From Tessaracoccus sp. OS52 (GTDB lineage Bacteria > Actinomycetota > Actinomycetes > Propionibacteriales > Propionibacteriaceae): a stretch of 64,000 nt of DNA. Of this stretch, positions 49,674-57,434 are shown piece by piece. The position numbers were made by a program, and so were the translations under genes. The notes under the pieces are model-generated. The model had not been told where the DNA came from, searched no databases, and was given only the letters and a program-made list of their open reading frames with translations. The stretch lies in NCBI RefSeq assembly GCF_020687685.1, contig NZ_JAJEWM010000004.1, forward strand, positions 182,686-246,685, written 5' to 3'. Each line of letters opens with the position of its first letter. The stretch's first letter is position 1.

Positions 49674-50237
49674 TCAGGCCAGGTTCACGTGGTGGTGCTC
49701 GAAGGGGGTGCCCTTCGCGCGCTCGAAGGAGGCGTGGATCTCCTCCTCGGCATCGTCCTTGCCCGTCCAGGTTGCGCCCTCGACCGACTTGCCCGGCTCG
49801 AGGTCCTTGTAGACGGAGAAGAAGTGCTCGATCTCCAGGAGCATGTGCTCGGGGACGCTGTCGAGATCCTTGACCTGGTGGCGGCGAGTGTCGGCGGTGG
49901 CCACGCACAGCACCTTGTCGTCGCCGCCCATCTCGTCGGTCATGCGGAACATCGCCACGGCGTAGCACTCGATGAGGCAGCCCGGGAACGTCGGCTCCGC
50001 GCCGATCACCATGGCGTCGAGCGGGTCACCGTCCTGACCGAGCGTGCCCTCGATGAAGCCGTAGTCGTAGGGGTACTGCGTCGACGTGAACAAAGTTCGG
50101 TCGAGCCGGATCCGCCCCGTGTTGTGATCCATCTCGTACTTGTTCTTGGTCCCCTTGGGGATCTCAACGGTCACATCGAACAGCACTCGCCGCTCCGGCG
50201 GCAGCATCTCGATGTTCCCGACGACGTCTTCGCTCAC
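49674..50237 (-). CDS. ppa: Inorganic pyrophosphatase
   Basis: A 187-residue family I pyrophosphatase. Signatures: DVTVEIPKGTKNKYEMDHNTGRIRLDR, PYDYGFIEGTLGQDGDPLDAMVIG with the D-x-D-P-x-D metal site, and DEMGGDDKVLCVATAD. A C-terminal tail rich in acidic and His residues (HHHVNLA) is as in other actinobacteria. GTG 50237 follows a TAGGAGCG site. It diverges from dacB; GTTGTCCACA lies between them but not with the other two boxes of the tripartite promoter. Confidence 0.96.
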   Translation of the reverse strand: MSEDVVGNIEMLPPERRVLFDVTVEIPKGTKNKYEMDHNTGRIRLDRTLFTSTQYPYDYGFIEGTLGQDGDPLDAMVIGAEPTFPGCLIECYAVAMFRMTDEMGGDDKVLCVATADTRRHQVKDLDSVPEHMLLEIEHFFSVYKDLEPGKSVEGATWTGKDDAEEEIHASFERAKGTPFEHHHVNLA

Positions 50238-50311
50238 TGACGCGCTCCTATGATTGTGGACAACCCGCTCAGCGGGCGCTTGATCAGCACAATACCGCGT
50301 CTGGAGCACGA

Positions 50312-51739
50312 ATGAAGTTATCGGCAAGGGCCCTCCAATGGGTTGCCTTGTGGATCGTCCTCGGAGTTCTCCTCGCGGTCGGATTCTTCGGTGCGGTGTT
50401 CTGGCGGTCCGTGATGGTGGCGGTGGGCGCTGAGGTCACCGGCGCCCCGACGACGGTCTCGCCCACCCTGTTCTCCCCGCCCCCGTCCGAGCCGGAGGAA
50501 CCACCCATCGGCATCGGACTGGTGGGGCCAGCCGAGGTACCTGCGCCCGGAGCGGCGCCGTCGCGAGCCGCGCTGGAGGCCGCGCTGGCCGCCGTCGACA
50601 CCACCGCCCTGGCCGCCGGCGCCGAGGAGGGGCTCCAGCTGGCCTACCGGGTCCTGGACATCGAGACCGGTGCGGTCCTGGCCGAACGCAACCCCGACGT
50701 CGCGCTCATCCCGGCGTCCAACACCAAGCTGCTCACAGTCTCGGCGGTGATGGCGGCCTTCGACGACGAGGACACCTTCGCCACCACCGTCGTGGCGCCA
50801 GGACCCGGCCGGATCGTGCTCGTGGGTGGCGGAGACCCGATGCTCACCAGCGTCCCCGTGGAGGCGGGCACCTATCCACAGCCTGCCTCGTTGCTGGACC
50901 TCGCCGCGCAAACCGCCGAGGTGCTCATTGCGTCCGGCCAGACCGCTGTCGCGCTTGCCTACGACGACTCCCTCTTCAACGAGGAGTGGAACCAGACCTG
51001 GCCGAACAACTACGCAGACCAGGTCACCCGCATCAGTGCGCTGTGGGCCGACGAGGGTCGTCAGCCCAACCGCGTCCGCAGCACCACCCCCGCCCTGCTG
51101 GCGGCCACCACCTTCGCGGCCCAGCTGACCGCGGCCGGTGTCACGGTCACGGGCGCCCCGGTCGAGGGGGTCGGCGAGGGGGAGGAGATCGCCCGCGTCG
51201 AGTCGTTGCCCGTCCACGTGCTGGCCGAGCAGGCCATGCTGCGCTCGAACAACTCCTTCACCGAGGTCCTCGGCCGGCAACTGGCCCTGCGGACCGGGCA
51301 CCCGCCCACCTTCGACGGCGCCGTCGCGGCCATCCGCGAGGAACTGAGCGGGCTCGGACTCTGGGCCGAGGGCGCCGTTCTGCACGACGCCTCCGGGCTT
51401 TCGCGCAGCAACCTTGTGCCCGCCTCGATGCTGGCCGCGACGATGCGCCACGTCGCCGTCGAGCCGCGCCTCTCGGTGGTTCTGGACGGCCTCCCGGTGG
51501 CCGGGGTCACCGGCACCTTGGCCGAGCGCTTCACCGACCCGGTCTCCAGCCAGGCCCGCGGCGTCGCGAAGGCCAAGACCGGAACGCTCACCCGGGTGGC
51601 CACACTGGCCGGGACGACGGTGACCGCCGACGGCAGGGAGGTGGCCTACGCGTTCCTCACCAACGGCTCCAGCGACGGCTGGGCTGCCCGGATGTGGACC
51701 GACCAGAGCGTTGGCGTGCTGTCCGGGTGTGGTTGCTGA
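50312..51739 (+). CDS. dacB: D-alanyl-D-alanine carboxypeptidase/endopeptidase (PBP4-type, class C)
   Basis: A 475-residue serine peptidase acting on peptidoglycan. An N-terminal membrane segment (LQWVALWIVLGVLLAVGFFGAVFW) anchors it outside the membrane, followed by a proline-rich linker. Active-site motifs: SxxK as SNTK (S136-K139), SxN as SNN (S312-N314) and KTG (422-424). The order and size match the mycobacterial Rv3627c. It overlaps the DUF2342 protease start by one base (TGATG). Confidence 0.95.
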   Translation: MKLSARALQWVALWIVLGVLLAVGFFGAVFWRSVMVAVGAEVTGAPTTVSPTLFSPPPSEPEEPPIGIGLVGPAEVPAPGAAPSRAALEAALAAVDTTALAAGAEEGLQLAYRVLDIETGAVLAERNPDVALIPASNTKLLTVSAVMAAFDDEDTFATTVVAPGPGRIVLVGGGDPMLTSVPVEAGTYPQPASLLDLAAQTAEVLIASGQTAVALAYDDSLFNEEWNQTWPNNYADQVTRISALWADEGRQPNRVRSTTPALLAATTFAAQLTAAGVTVTGAPVEGVGEGEEIARVESLPVHVLAEQAMLRSNNSFTEVLGRQLALRTGHPPTFDGAVAAIREELSGLGLWAEGAVLHDASGLSRSNLVPASMLAATMRHVAVEPRLSVVLDGLPVAGVTGTLAERFTDPVSSQARGVAKAKTGTLTRVATLAGTTVTADGREVAYAFLTNGSSDGWAARMWTDQSVGVLSGCGC

Positions 51740-52716
51740 TGCAGCTGCGTCCTCACGTCAACTGGACCCTCGCCAGAGGGCTGGCCGGCTCCTTCCAGGG
51801 TGACCTCCCCGAGGTCTCGCGGGCGGATGCGCACCAGAGCGTCGCTTCCCTGCGGCTCGCCGCGGCCCGGGCGGGCGAGCTGGCCGTGCGCTTCAGTGCC
51901 CTCGACGGCGAGCCCGCGGGCAACGTCCTGGTCACCGACCGCACCTCGTGGGCCAAGGGGGTGGTGGCCATGGCCGACCACGTCCTGGACTCCCTCCCGC
52001 TCGAGGCGCGCAGCGACGGCCTGCGCAAGCGTCTGACCGGCCTCGGCTACGGCAGCCTCGGGGGCTTGGCGCTGGGTTTCATCGGGCGCCATCTCCTTGG
52101 CCAGTTCGACGCGTTCTCACCCCAGCGCGCGCTCTACCTGCTCGCGCCCAACATCGTCGCGCTGCAGCGTGCCCGGGGCCTCGTGCCGGCGGACTTCCAC
52201 CTGTGGGTGGCGGTCCACGAGCAGACGCACGCCGTCCAGTTCAGTGCGTCCCCGTGGCTGGTGGACTACCTGATGGAGCGGTTCGTCGCGGTCGCCGCCG
52301 ACGACGTCTCCGCAGCTGAGACCGTGCGCGGCCTGACCACCGGCCGCGGCGTCGGGTCCGCCGTCGTGAGCGCGGCCGGCCAGACCGCGCTGGACGAGAT
52401 CACGTCGGCCATGACGTTGATAGAGGGGCACGCGGACTACGTGTCCGACGCCGTCGGGCGGCGCCACGTCCCGACGGTGAAGCAGTTGCGCAGGGCGTTC
52501 GCGCGCGACGGCGCCCCGCCGCGGCTGGCCAGGCTGCTGCCCGCCCTCGACAAGGCGGCGCAGTACCGTGACGGGCTGGCCTTCTGCCGCGTCGTCGCCC
52601 GGCGCGTGGGTCGTCGGGGACTCGCGAAGGCCTTCGCCGCACCTGAGAACCTGCCTACCGGTGCGGAGATCGCAGACCCTGCGGCGTGGTTGCGACGGGT
52701 CCATGGCAAGGCGTGA
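51739..52716 (+). CDS. Zinc-dependent metalloprotease-like protein, DUF2342 (zincin)
   Basis: A 325-residue zincin-like protein. The HEXXH motif is HEQTH (H160, H164), and EGHADYVSDAVG provides the downstream glutamate typical of the family. No signal peptide is seen, so it is cytoplasmic or membrane-associated. Target unknown; it is part of the conserved dacB-DUF2342-tilS-hpt-ftsH cluster. ATG 51739 was chosen because it overlaps the dacB stop; a GTG at 51727 is an alternative. Confidence 0.88.
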   Translation: MQLRPHVNWTLARGLAGSFQGDLPEVSRADAHQSVASLRLAAARAGELAVRFSALDGEPAGNVLVTDRTSWAKGVVAMADHVLDSLPLEARSDGLRKRLTGLGYGSLGGLALGFIGRHLLGQFDAFSPQRALYLLAPNIVALQRARGLVPADFHLWVAVHEQTHAVQFSASPWLVDYLMERFVAVAADDVSAAETVRGLTTGRGVGSAVVSAAGQTALDEITSAMTLIEGHADYVSDAVGRRHVPTVKQLRRAFARDGAPPRLARLLPALDKAAQYRDGLAFCRVVARRVGRRGLAKAFAAPENLPTGAEIADPAAWLRRVHGKA

Positions 52717-53644
52717 GCTCGGCCCGGCGGGGTTGGAGGTGGCACAGGCCGTCGCGGCGCTGCTGCCGGCGGGGGAGTCCGTCGTCGGGGTGTCCGGGGG
52801 CGCCGACTCGCTCGCGCTGGCGCTGGGGGCACAGTGGGCGGCCGCTCGCACCGGTGCGGTCGTGCGGTGCGTCGTCGTGGATCATGGGCTGCAGCCCGGC
52901 TCGGCGGCGGTGGCCGACGGCGTCGTCGCCACCCTGCAGCGGCGCGGGTTGGCCGCCGAGGTGCGGCGGGTCGACGTCGACCCGGCCTCGCCCGACGGGA
53001 TGGAGTCCGCCGCCCGGGACGCCAGACTGGCGGTTCTGGCCGCCGACGGCCTCCCCGTGCTGCTCGGCCACACCCTCGACGACCAGGCCGAGTCCGTGCT
53101 GCTCGGGTTGCTGCGTGGCTCGGGCACCCGCTCGCTCGCCGGGATGGCGCCGGTCCGGGCGCCCTTCCTGCGCCCCTTGCTGGCCGTGCGTCGCCGCACC
53201 ACGCGCGCAGCGTGCGGGGAGTGGGGCGTGGACTGGTGGGAGGACCCCCAGAACTCCGACGAGCGGTTCGCCCGCGTGCGCGTCCGCGACCACCTGGCCG
53301 AGCTGAGCGCTGCCCTCGGCCGCGACGTCGCACCCGCGCTGGCCCGCTCGGCCACGCTCGCGCGGATCGACGCGGACCACCTCGACGACGAAGCCGCACG
53401 GGCCGCCGTCGGGGTCAGCGACGGGGAGGCGCTGAGTGCAGACGCCGTCGCCGCCCTGCCCCCGGCGCTGCGACTGCGCGTGCTCCGCGACTGGCTGTCC
53501 GCCCTGGGCGCGGGACCGGTTGCGATGGTCCACCTCCAGGTGGTCGACGCGCTGGTCACGTCGTGGCGCGGGCAGGGGCCGGTCGACGTCCCGGGCGGCA
53601 GCGTTGTCCGCGCAGCCGGCGCCCTGCGCTTCCTCCGGTCCTGA
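52703..53644 (+). CDS. tilS: tRNA(Ile)-lysidine synthetase
   Basis: A 313-residue enzyme that converts C34 of tRNA-Ile(CAU) to lysidine, so that it reads AUA. The ATP pyrophosphatase P-loop is VSGGADS (30-36), with VVDHGLQPGSA and LLGHTLDDQAESVLLGLLRGSG following. It lacks the large C-terminal domains of the E. coli enzyme, as usual in actinobacteria. It overlaps the DUF2342 gene by 14 nt. Confidence 0.95.
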   Translation: MARRELGPAGLEVAQAVAALLPAGESVVGVSGGADSLALALGAQWAAARTGAVVRCVVVDHGLQPGSAAVADGVVATLQRRGLAAEVRRVDVDPASPDGMESAARDARLAVLAADGLPVLLGHTLDDQAESVLLGLLRGSGTRSLAGMAPVRAPFLRPLLAVRRRTTRAACGEWGVDWWEDPQNSDERFARVRVRDHLAELSAALGRDVAPALARSATLARIDADHLDDEAARAAVGVSDGEALSADAVAALPPALRLRVLRDWLSALGAGPVAMVHLQVVDALVTSWRGQGPVDVPGGSVVRAAGALRFLRS

Positions 53645-53662
53645 GCCTTGTGGCGAGGACGT

Positions 53663-53709
53663 CCAGCGTGGGTTCCTTGCTCCAGACGTGGGCCAACTTC
53701 CGACACTGG
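53663..53709. repeat. Direct repeat D1 (upstream flank of nuclease cassette D)
   Basis: A 47-bp element matching the copy at 54718-54764 at 41 of 47 positions, in the same orientation. Identical blocks include GTGGGTTC, TTGCTCCAG and GGGCCAACTTCCGACACTGG. It lies 18 nt after tilS and 11 nt before box 1 of the nuclease promoter. A short inverted pair (GCTCCAG...CTGGAGC) is present, but no long stem. Confidence 0.85.
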
Positions 53710-53720
53710 AGCTACTTGCA

Positions 53721-53774
53721 TTTTCCACAGTTCCTGTTGAGCGTGGCGACGGAGGTCCCGGCAGCACCAGAGTG
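53721..53774 (+). promoter_or_regulatory. Tripartite promoter copy D, upstream of the nuclease gene
   Basis: Box 1 TTTTCCACA (53721-53729), 14 nt, box 2 TGGCG (53744-53748), 17 nt, box 3 ACCAGAGTG (53766-53774). The ATG at 53780 follows CAGAGT by 6 nt, so the transcript is probably leaderless. The intervening sequence is unlike copy C, so the conservation is restricted to the boxes. Confidence 0.72.
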
Positions 53775-53779
53775 CGGGC

Positions 53780-54697
53780 ATGCCGACGAGGAAGGATCCC
53801 CCCGACGCGCTCCTGCGCCTTGCGCTCAGGCGGGCCGGAGTTCTGACGCGTGCGCAGGTGAAGGCCCATGACCGGCACGGCAAGGCGCAGCGCAGGTGGA
53901 TCGACGGTTGGACGACGATGGCGCCCGGCTACTACTGCATCGAAGAGCCCACGTGGCTCAGTTGGTGCTGGGCCGGCCTGCTGCGCAGCGGAGAGACCGG
54001 TGTGATCTCGGGCGCCGCGGCAGGCCACCTCCACGGCTTCGTTTCCGACGCTCCGAGCACGATCACCGTGTTCCACGCCAGGAGCGTCGCCCTGGCGCCG
54101 ATGGGAGACGACGCCGTCTCGCTGGTTCTTCGACGCGGGGATCGGCAGGGTCGCGCGACGCCCACCCGCGCATCGGTCGAGGTCGCGCTGCTCGACCTCG
54201 CTGGTGAGTCGAATGAGGCGGAGACAGTCGCGGCGACGACGCGCGCCTTGGCCGAGGGCATGACGAAGCCGACGAAGCTGCTCGACGCACTGGAACAAAG
54301 GGGTCGGGTACGTCATCACAAAGTCTTGGCGGAGCTGTGCGCTGAGGCCTCCGGGGGAGTGGAGTCGGTTCTGGAGTGGCGCTTCCTGCAGGACGTGGTC
54401 AGGGCCCATCGACTGCCAGAACCGGCCCGGCAGCTCTCGCTGCTGGCTGGCACCAGGTCTGACAACGTCTGGGAGGAGCATCGGCTGGTCGTGGAGCTGG
54501 ACGGCCGGGCCGGGCACGAGGAGGCATTCCGCGACATGGACCGTGACAACCGCGTGGCGCTGCGCGGGCTGACCACCTTGCGTTACGGCTGGCACGACGT
54601 CACCACGCGGGCGTGCGCCGTCGCCGCGGAGGTCGTGGCCGCACTGGGCCTTGGCGGGTGGCGCGGGCCGGGGGTGCGCTGCAGCTCCTGCCGGTGA
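53780..54697 (+). CDS. AbiEi-like winged helix plus DUF559/Vsr-like nuclease domain (cassette D)
   Basis: A 305-residue paralogue of the protein at 38434. The N-terminal winged helix is ALLRLALRRAGVLTRAQVKAHDRHGKAQRRWIDGW, the middle has ISGAAAGHLHGF, and the nuclease-like C-terminus has ESVLEWRFLQDV, SDNVWEEHRLVVELDGRAGHEEAF and DMDRDNRVALRGLTTLRYGW. It ends GGWRGPGVRCSSCR with a CxxC. The two proteins share the same order of blocks but are distant (only the C-terminal third aligns closely). The gene sits in the otherwise conserved tilS-hpt interval, which argues for insertion. Function is inferred: DNA-binding or nuclease, possibly an orphan relative of AbiE. Confidence 0.85.
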   Translation: MPTRKDPPDALLRLALRRAGVLTRAQVKAHDRHGKAQRRWIDGWTTMAPGYYCIEEPTWLSWCWAGLLRSGETGVISGAAAGHLHGFVSDAPSTITVFHARSVALAPMGDDAVSLVLRRGDRQGRATPTRASVEVALLDLAGESNEAETVAATTRALAEGMTKPTKLLDALEQRGRVRHHKVLAELCAEASGGVESVLEWRFLQDVVRAHRLPEPARQLSLLAGTRSDNVWEEHRLVVELDGRAGHEEAFRDMDRDNRVALRGLTTLRYGWHDVTTRACAVAAEVVAALGLGGWRGPGVRCSSCR

Positions 54698-54717
54698 CGG
54701 CTGCGTGCTCCTGCAGC

Positions 54718-54764
54718 CCAGAGTGGGTTCTTTGCTCCAGGTCCGGGCCAACTTCCGACACTGG
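54718..54764. repeat. Direct repeat D2 (downstream flank of nuclease cassette D)
   Basis: Second copy of the 47-bp element, 1055 bp from D1, starting 21 nt after the nuclease stop and ending 48 nt before hpt. TGACG at 54695-54699 plus N17 and CCCAGAGTG at 54717-54725 mimic boxes 2 and 3 of the tripartite promoter, without box 1. Confidence 0.85.
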
Positions 54765-54812
54765 GACGACCGCGTCGCGCCCGGGCCGAGATCCGCGGGT
54801 AGGCTGTGCTGC

Positions 54813-55364
54813 GTGGATGCTGCAGACGTGAGAGATGACCTGTCCGAAGTGCTTTACACCTCGGACCAGATAGCGGAGCGGATCGCCGAGGTCGCAGCCC
54901 AGGTCGACGCCGACTACGCGGGCAAGGACCTCCTCCTGGTCGGAGTGCTCAACGGTGCGGTCATGGTGATGGCGGACCTGCAGCGCGCACTGAAGAATCA
55001 CGTCGAGATGGACTGGATGGCGGTGTCGTCCTACGGTTCCGGGACGCAGTCCAGTGGCGTCGTGCGCATCCTCAAGGACCTCAACACCGACCTCGAGGGC
55101 CGCCACGTCATCGTCGTGGAGGACATCATCGACACCGGACTGACGCTGTCCTACCTGATGAGCAACCTCGCCTCGCGCAACCCTGCGAGCCTGGAGATCA
55201 TGACGATGTTCCGCAAGCCCGAGGCCTCGCAGATGGATGTCCACGTGAAGTACGTGGGCTTCGACATCCCCAACAAGTTCGTAGTGGGCTTCGGCCTCGA
55301 CTACGACGGCAGGTACCGCAACCTGCGCGACCTGGGGATCCTCTCCCCGCACGTCTACTCCTGA
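54813..55364 (+). CDS. hpt: Hypoxanthine phosphoribosyltransferase
   Basis: A 183-residue purine salvage enzyme. The PRPP-binding motif is VIVVEDIIDTGLTLSYL; LLVGVLNGAVMVMADLQRAL and VSSYGSGTQSSGVVRILKDL carry the substrate-binding loops, and the C-terminal FVVGFGLDYDGRYRNL the base-binding region. A TAGGCT element ends 7 nt before the GTG at 54813 and no ribosome-binding site is seen, so it may be leaderless. A GTG at 54828 is an alternative. Confidence 0.96.
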   Translation: MDAADVRDDLSEVLYTSDQIAERIAEVAAQVDADYAGKDLLLVGVLNGAVMVMADLQRALKNHVEMDWMAVSSYGSGTQSSGVVRILKDLNTDLEGRHVIVVEDIIDTGLTLSYLMSNLASRNPASLEIMTMFRKPEASQMDVHVKYVGFDIPNKFVVGFGLDYDGRYRNLRDLGILSPHVYS

Positions 55365-55445
55365 CCGGAGAAGCCAGCCAGAAATATTGAGCGACCCTTG
55401 ACAAAATGAGGGTCTTCCGGGCCGGGACCGGTAGCGTTTGCGCCC

Positions 55446-57392
55446 ATGAGCAGCAGCCACGACGGCGACCGCGCGCCGTCGCCCTCCCCACGCCCCGCCC
55501 CCACCGCACCAGCAGCCTCGACCGTGCGACGAGGCACGCTCACGATCCCCGCAGCGGGTCTGGGTGCAGAAGGCCTGCCGATCCTCGGACTGGGCCACGA
55601 GAACGCCCTCTCCTCGGCTGACCGAGAACTGTTGGGCGAGCAACCCGGGCGCAGGTTGGCAGACCGTCCGGTCAGCGTGCTGCCCTACTGCTACCAGAGC
55701 AGCTATGACCGCGTTGTGACCGACCGCGAGTTCGACGTCGTTGAACTCACCAACGAGCACCTGCGGGCGACGTTCCTGCCGGAACTGGGTGGACGGCTCT
55801 GGAGCCTCGTGGACCTGGAGTCCGGCCGTGACCTGCTGTTCCAGCCCGACGCCATCTGGTTCGGCAACCTCGCCCTCCGGGATGCCTGGTTCGCTGGCGG
55901 CATCGAGTGGAACCTCGGAATCACCGGCCACTGGGGGCTGACCTGCTCACCCGTCGGGGCGGGAATCGTCGACGTCGAGGGCCAGCAGATCCTTCGGATG
56001 TGGGCCTACGAGCGCCTCAGTGGGCTGGTCTGGCGGCTGGAGGCCTGGCTGCCCAGCGGCTCCAGGCACCTGTTCACCAGCGCCCGGCTCGTCAACCACC
56101 ACGACCACGACGTCCCCCTCTACTGGTGGTCCAATGCCGCCGTGCCGCTGGCGTCGGGGGCACGCGTGCTGGCCCCTGCGAGCAGCGCATTCCACAACGA
56201 CTATGAGGGCAACCTGGTCCGCGTCGGCATCCCGGAGGCCGGCCACGACGTCGACGCCAGCCGTCCGCTCGACGCGCCGCGCGCGGCAGACTACTTCTAC
56301 GACACCGCTGGTCCCGACGGCGAACCGGTCCCCACCCCCTGGGTGGCGGTCCTCGACGACGAGGGCCCGGGCACGCTGCTGTCGTCCACCTCCGAGCTGC
56401 CCGGCAAGAAGCAGTTCGTCTGGGGCAACACCCGTGGCGGCCACCGGTGGCAGACGTGGCTGAGCGGCGAGGGTCGCTACCTCGAACTGCAGTCCGGGTA
56501 CGCCCGTACGCAGCGCGAACACATCGCCCTGGCTCCGGGTGAGCGGGTGAGCTGGGTGGAGGCGTTCGGACCCGTGACAGGGCCTCCCCCGGAGGACTAC
56601 GACGCCGCGTGCTCGGTCGTCGCGGCCCAGGTCCCGCAGCTGGGGCTGGAACGGGCCCGCGCGGTCTTCGACGCGGCGGCCGACGTCGCGCCCGAGGTGC
56701 TGCGCCAGGCCGACGGCTGGGGTCGCGTCGAGGTGGAGGCCGGCCACCTGCCGGCTGACCCGGCGGTGCCGTTCGATGCGGAACTCACACCGGACCAGTC
56801 GGCCTGGGTCGCCGTCGCCAAGGGGGAGGCCCTGCGGCCAGAACTCGCAGGCACGCCACAGGTGGGTCCGGAGTGGGAGGCGCACATCCGCGACGCGGGC
56901 GCCGGCTGGGTCCGCGACCTGATGCTCGGCTACTGCGCCTGGTCCGCGGGCGACCAGCGGCGCGCCGTCGAGCTGTGGCAAGCCTCGGTGGCGGCCGAGC
57001 CCAACGCCATGGCGCTCCACTGTCTGGCGGCGAGCACCGAGGACGGCTGGGACTCCTTCGACCTGGCCGAACGTGCGCACGAGGCCGCCCCCGACGACGA
57101 CAACCTCCTGATCGACTACCTGTTCCGCGCCCAGACGGTGCCCACTCTTGTGCTGCGGGTGATCGACCGGCTCACGCCGGAGCGCCAGGCGCTGCCTCGG
57201 GTGCAGTTGGCCCTCGCGCGGGCCCTTGTTTCCGAGGGTCGTCTGGTGACCGCGAAGGCCGTGATCGACGACCTGGTGCTGCCGAATCTGCGCGAGGCCA
57301 GCCATGAACTCGATGACCTGTGGCGCGACTACACGCAGGCCGCCGGGACCCTCGACCCGCTGCCGCTGCACCTGGACTTCCGAATGCACTGA
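55446..57392 (+). CDS. DUF5107 protein with mutarotase-like fold and TPR-like C-terminus
   Basis: A 648-residue protein. The first half (LTNEHLRATFLPELGGRLWSLVDLESGRDLLFQ, GGIEWNLGITGHWGLTCSPVGAG, LYWWSNAAVPL, PGKKQFVWGNTRGGHRWQTWLSG) is the DUF5107 domain, a galactose-mutarotase-like beta-sandwich found with carbohydrate enzymes. The second half is helical and TPR-like (WQASVAAEPNAMALHCLAAS). The substrate is unknown. TAGCGT ends 7 nt before the ATG, and a separate TTGACA lies at 55399-55404 but is too far upstream for a standard spacer. It breaks the hpt-ftsH adjacency known from mycobacteria. Confidence 0.85.
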   Translation: MSSSHDGDRAPSPSPRPAPTAPAASTVRRGTLTIPAAGLGAEGLPILGLGHENALSSADRELLGEQPGRRLADRPVSVLPYCYQSSYDRVVTDREFDVVELTNEHLRATFLPELGGRLWSLVDLESGRDLLFQPDAIWFGNLALRDAWFAGGIEWNLGITGHWGLTCSPVGAGIVDVEGQQILRMWAYERLSGLVWRLEAWLPSGSRHLFTSARLVNHHDHDVPLYWWSNAAVPLASGARVLAPASSAFHNDYEGNLVRVGIPEAGHDVDASRPLDAPRAADYFYDTAGPDGEPVPTPWVAVLDDEGPGTLLSSTSELPGKKQFVWGNTRGGHRWQTWLSGEGRYLELQSGYARTQREHIALAPGERVSWVEAFGPVTGPPPEDYDAACSVVAAQVPQLGLERARAVFDAAADVAPEVLRQADGWGRVEVEAGHLPADPAVPFDAELTPDQSAWVAVAKGEALRPELAGTPQVGPEWEAHIRDAGAGWVRDLMLGYCAWSAGDQRRAVELWQASVAAEPNAMALHCLAASTEDGWDSFDLAERAHEAAPDDDNLLIDYLFRAQTVPTLVLRVIDRLTPERQALPRVQLALARALVSEGRLVTAKAVIDDLVLPNLREASHELDDLWRDYTQAAGTLDPLPLHLDFRMH

Positions 57393-57434
57393 TTCCGCAC
57401 CGCATGAGGGTTGTCGTGCGCTGGTAATCTGCCT

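Noticed and set aside
50244..50257. Fifth copy of the tripartite promoter near ppa (GTTGTCCACA)
   Set aside because: Only box 1 is present; TGACG and ACCAGAGTG do not occur at the required distances.
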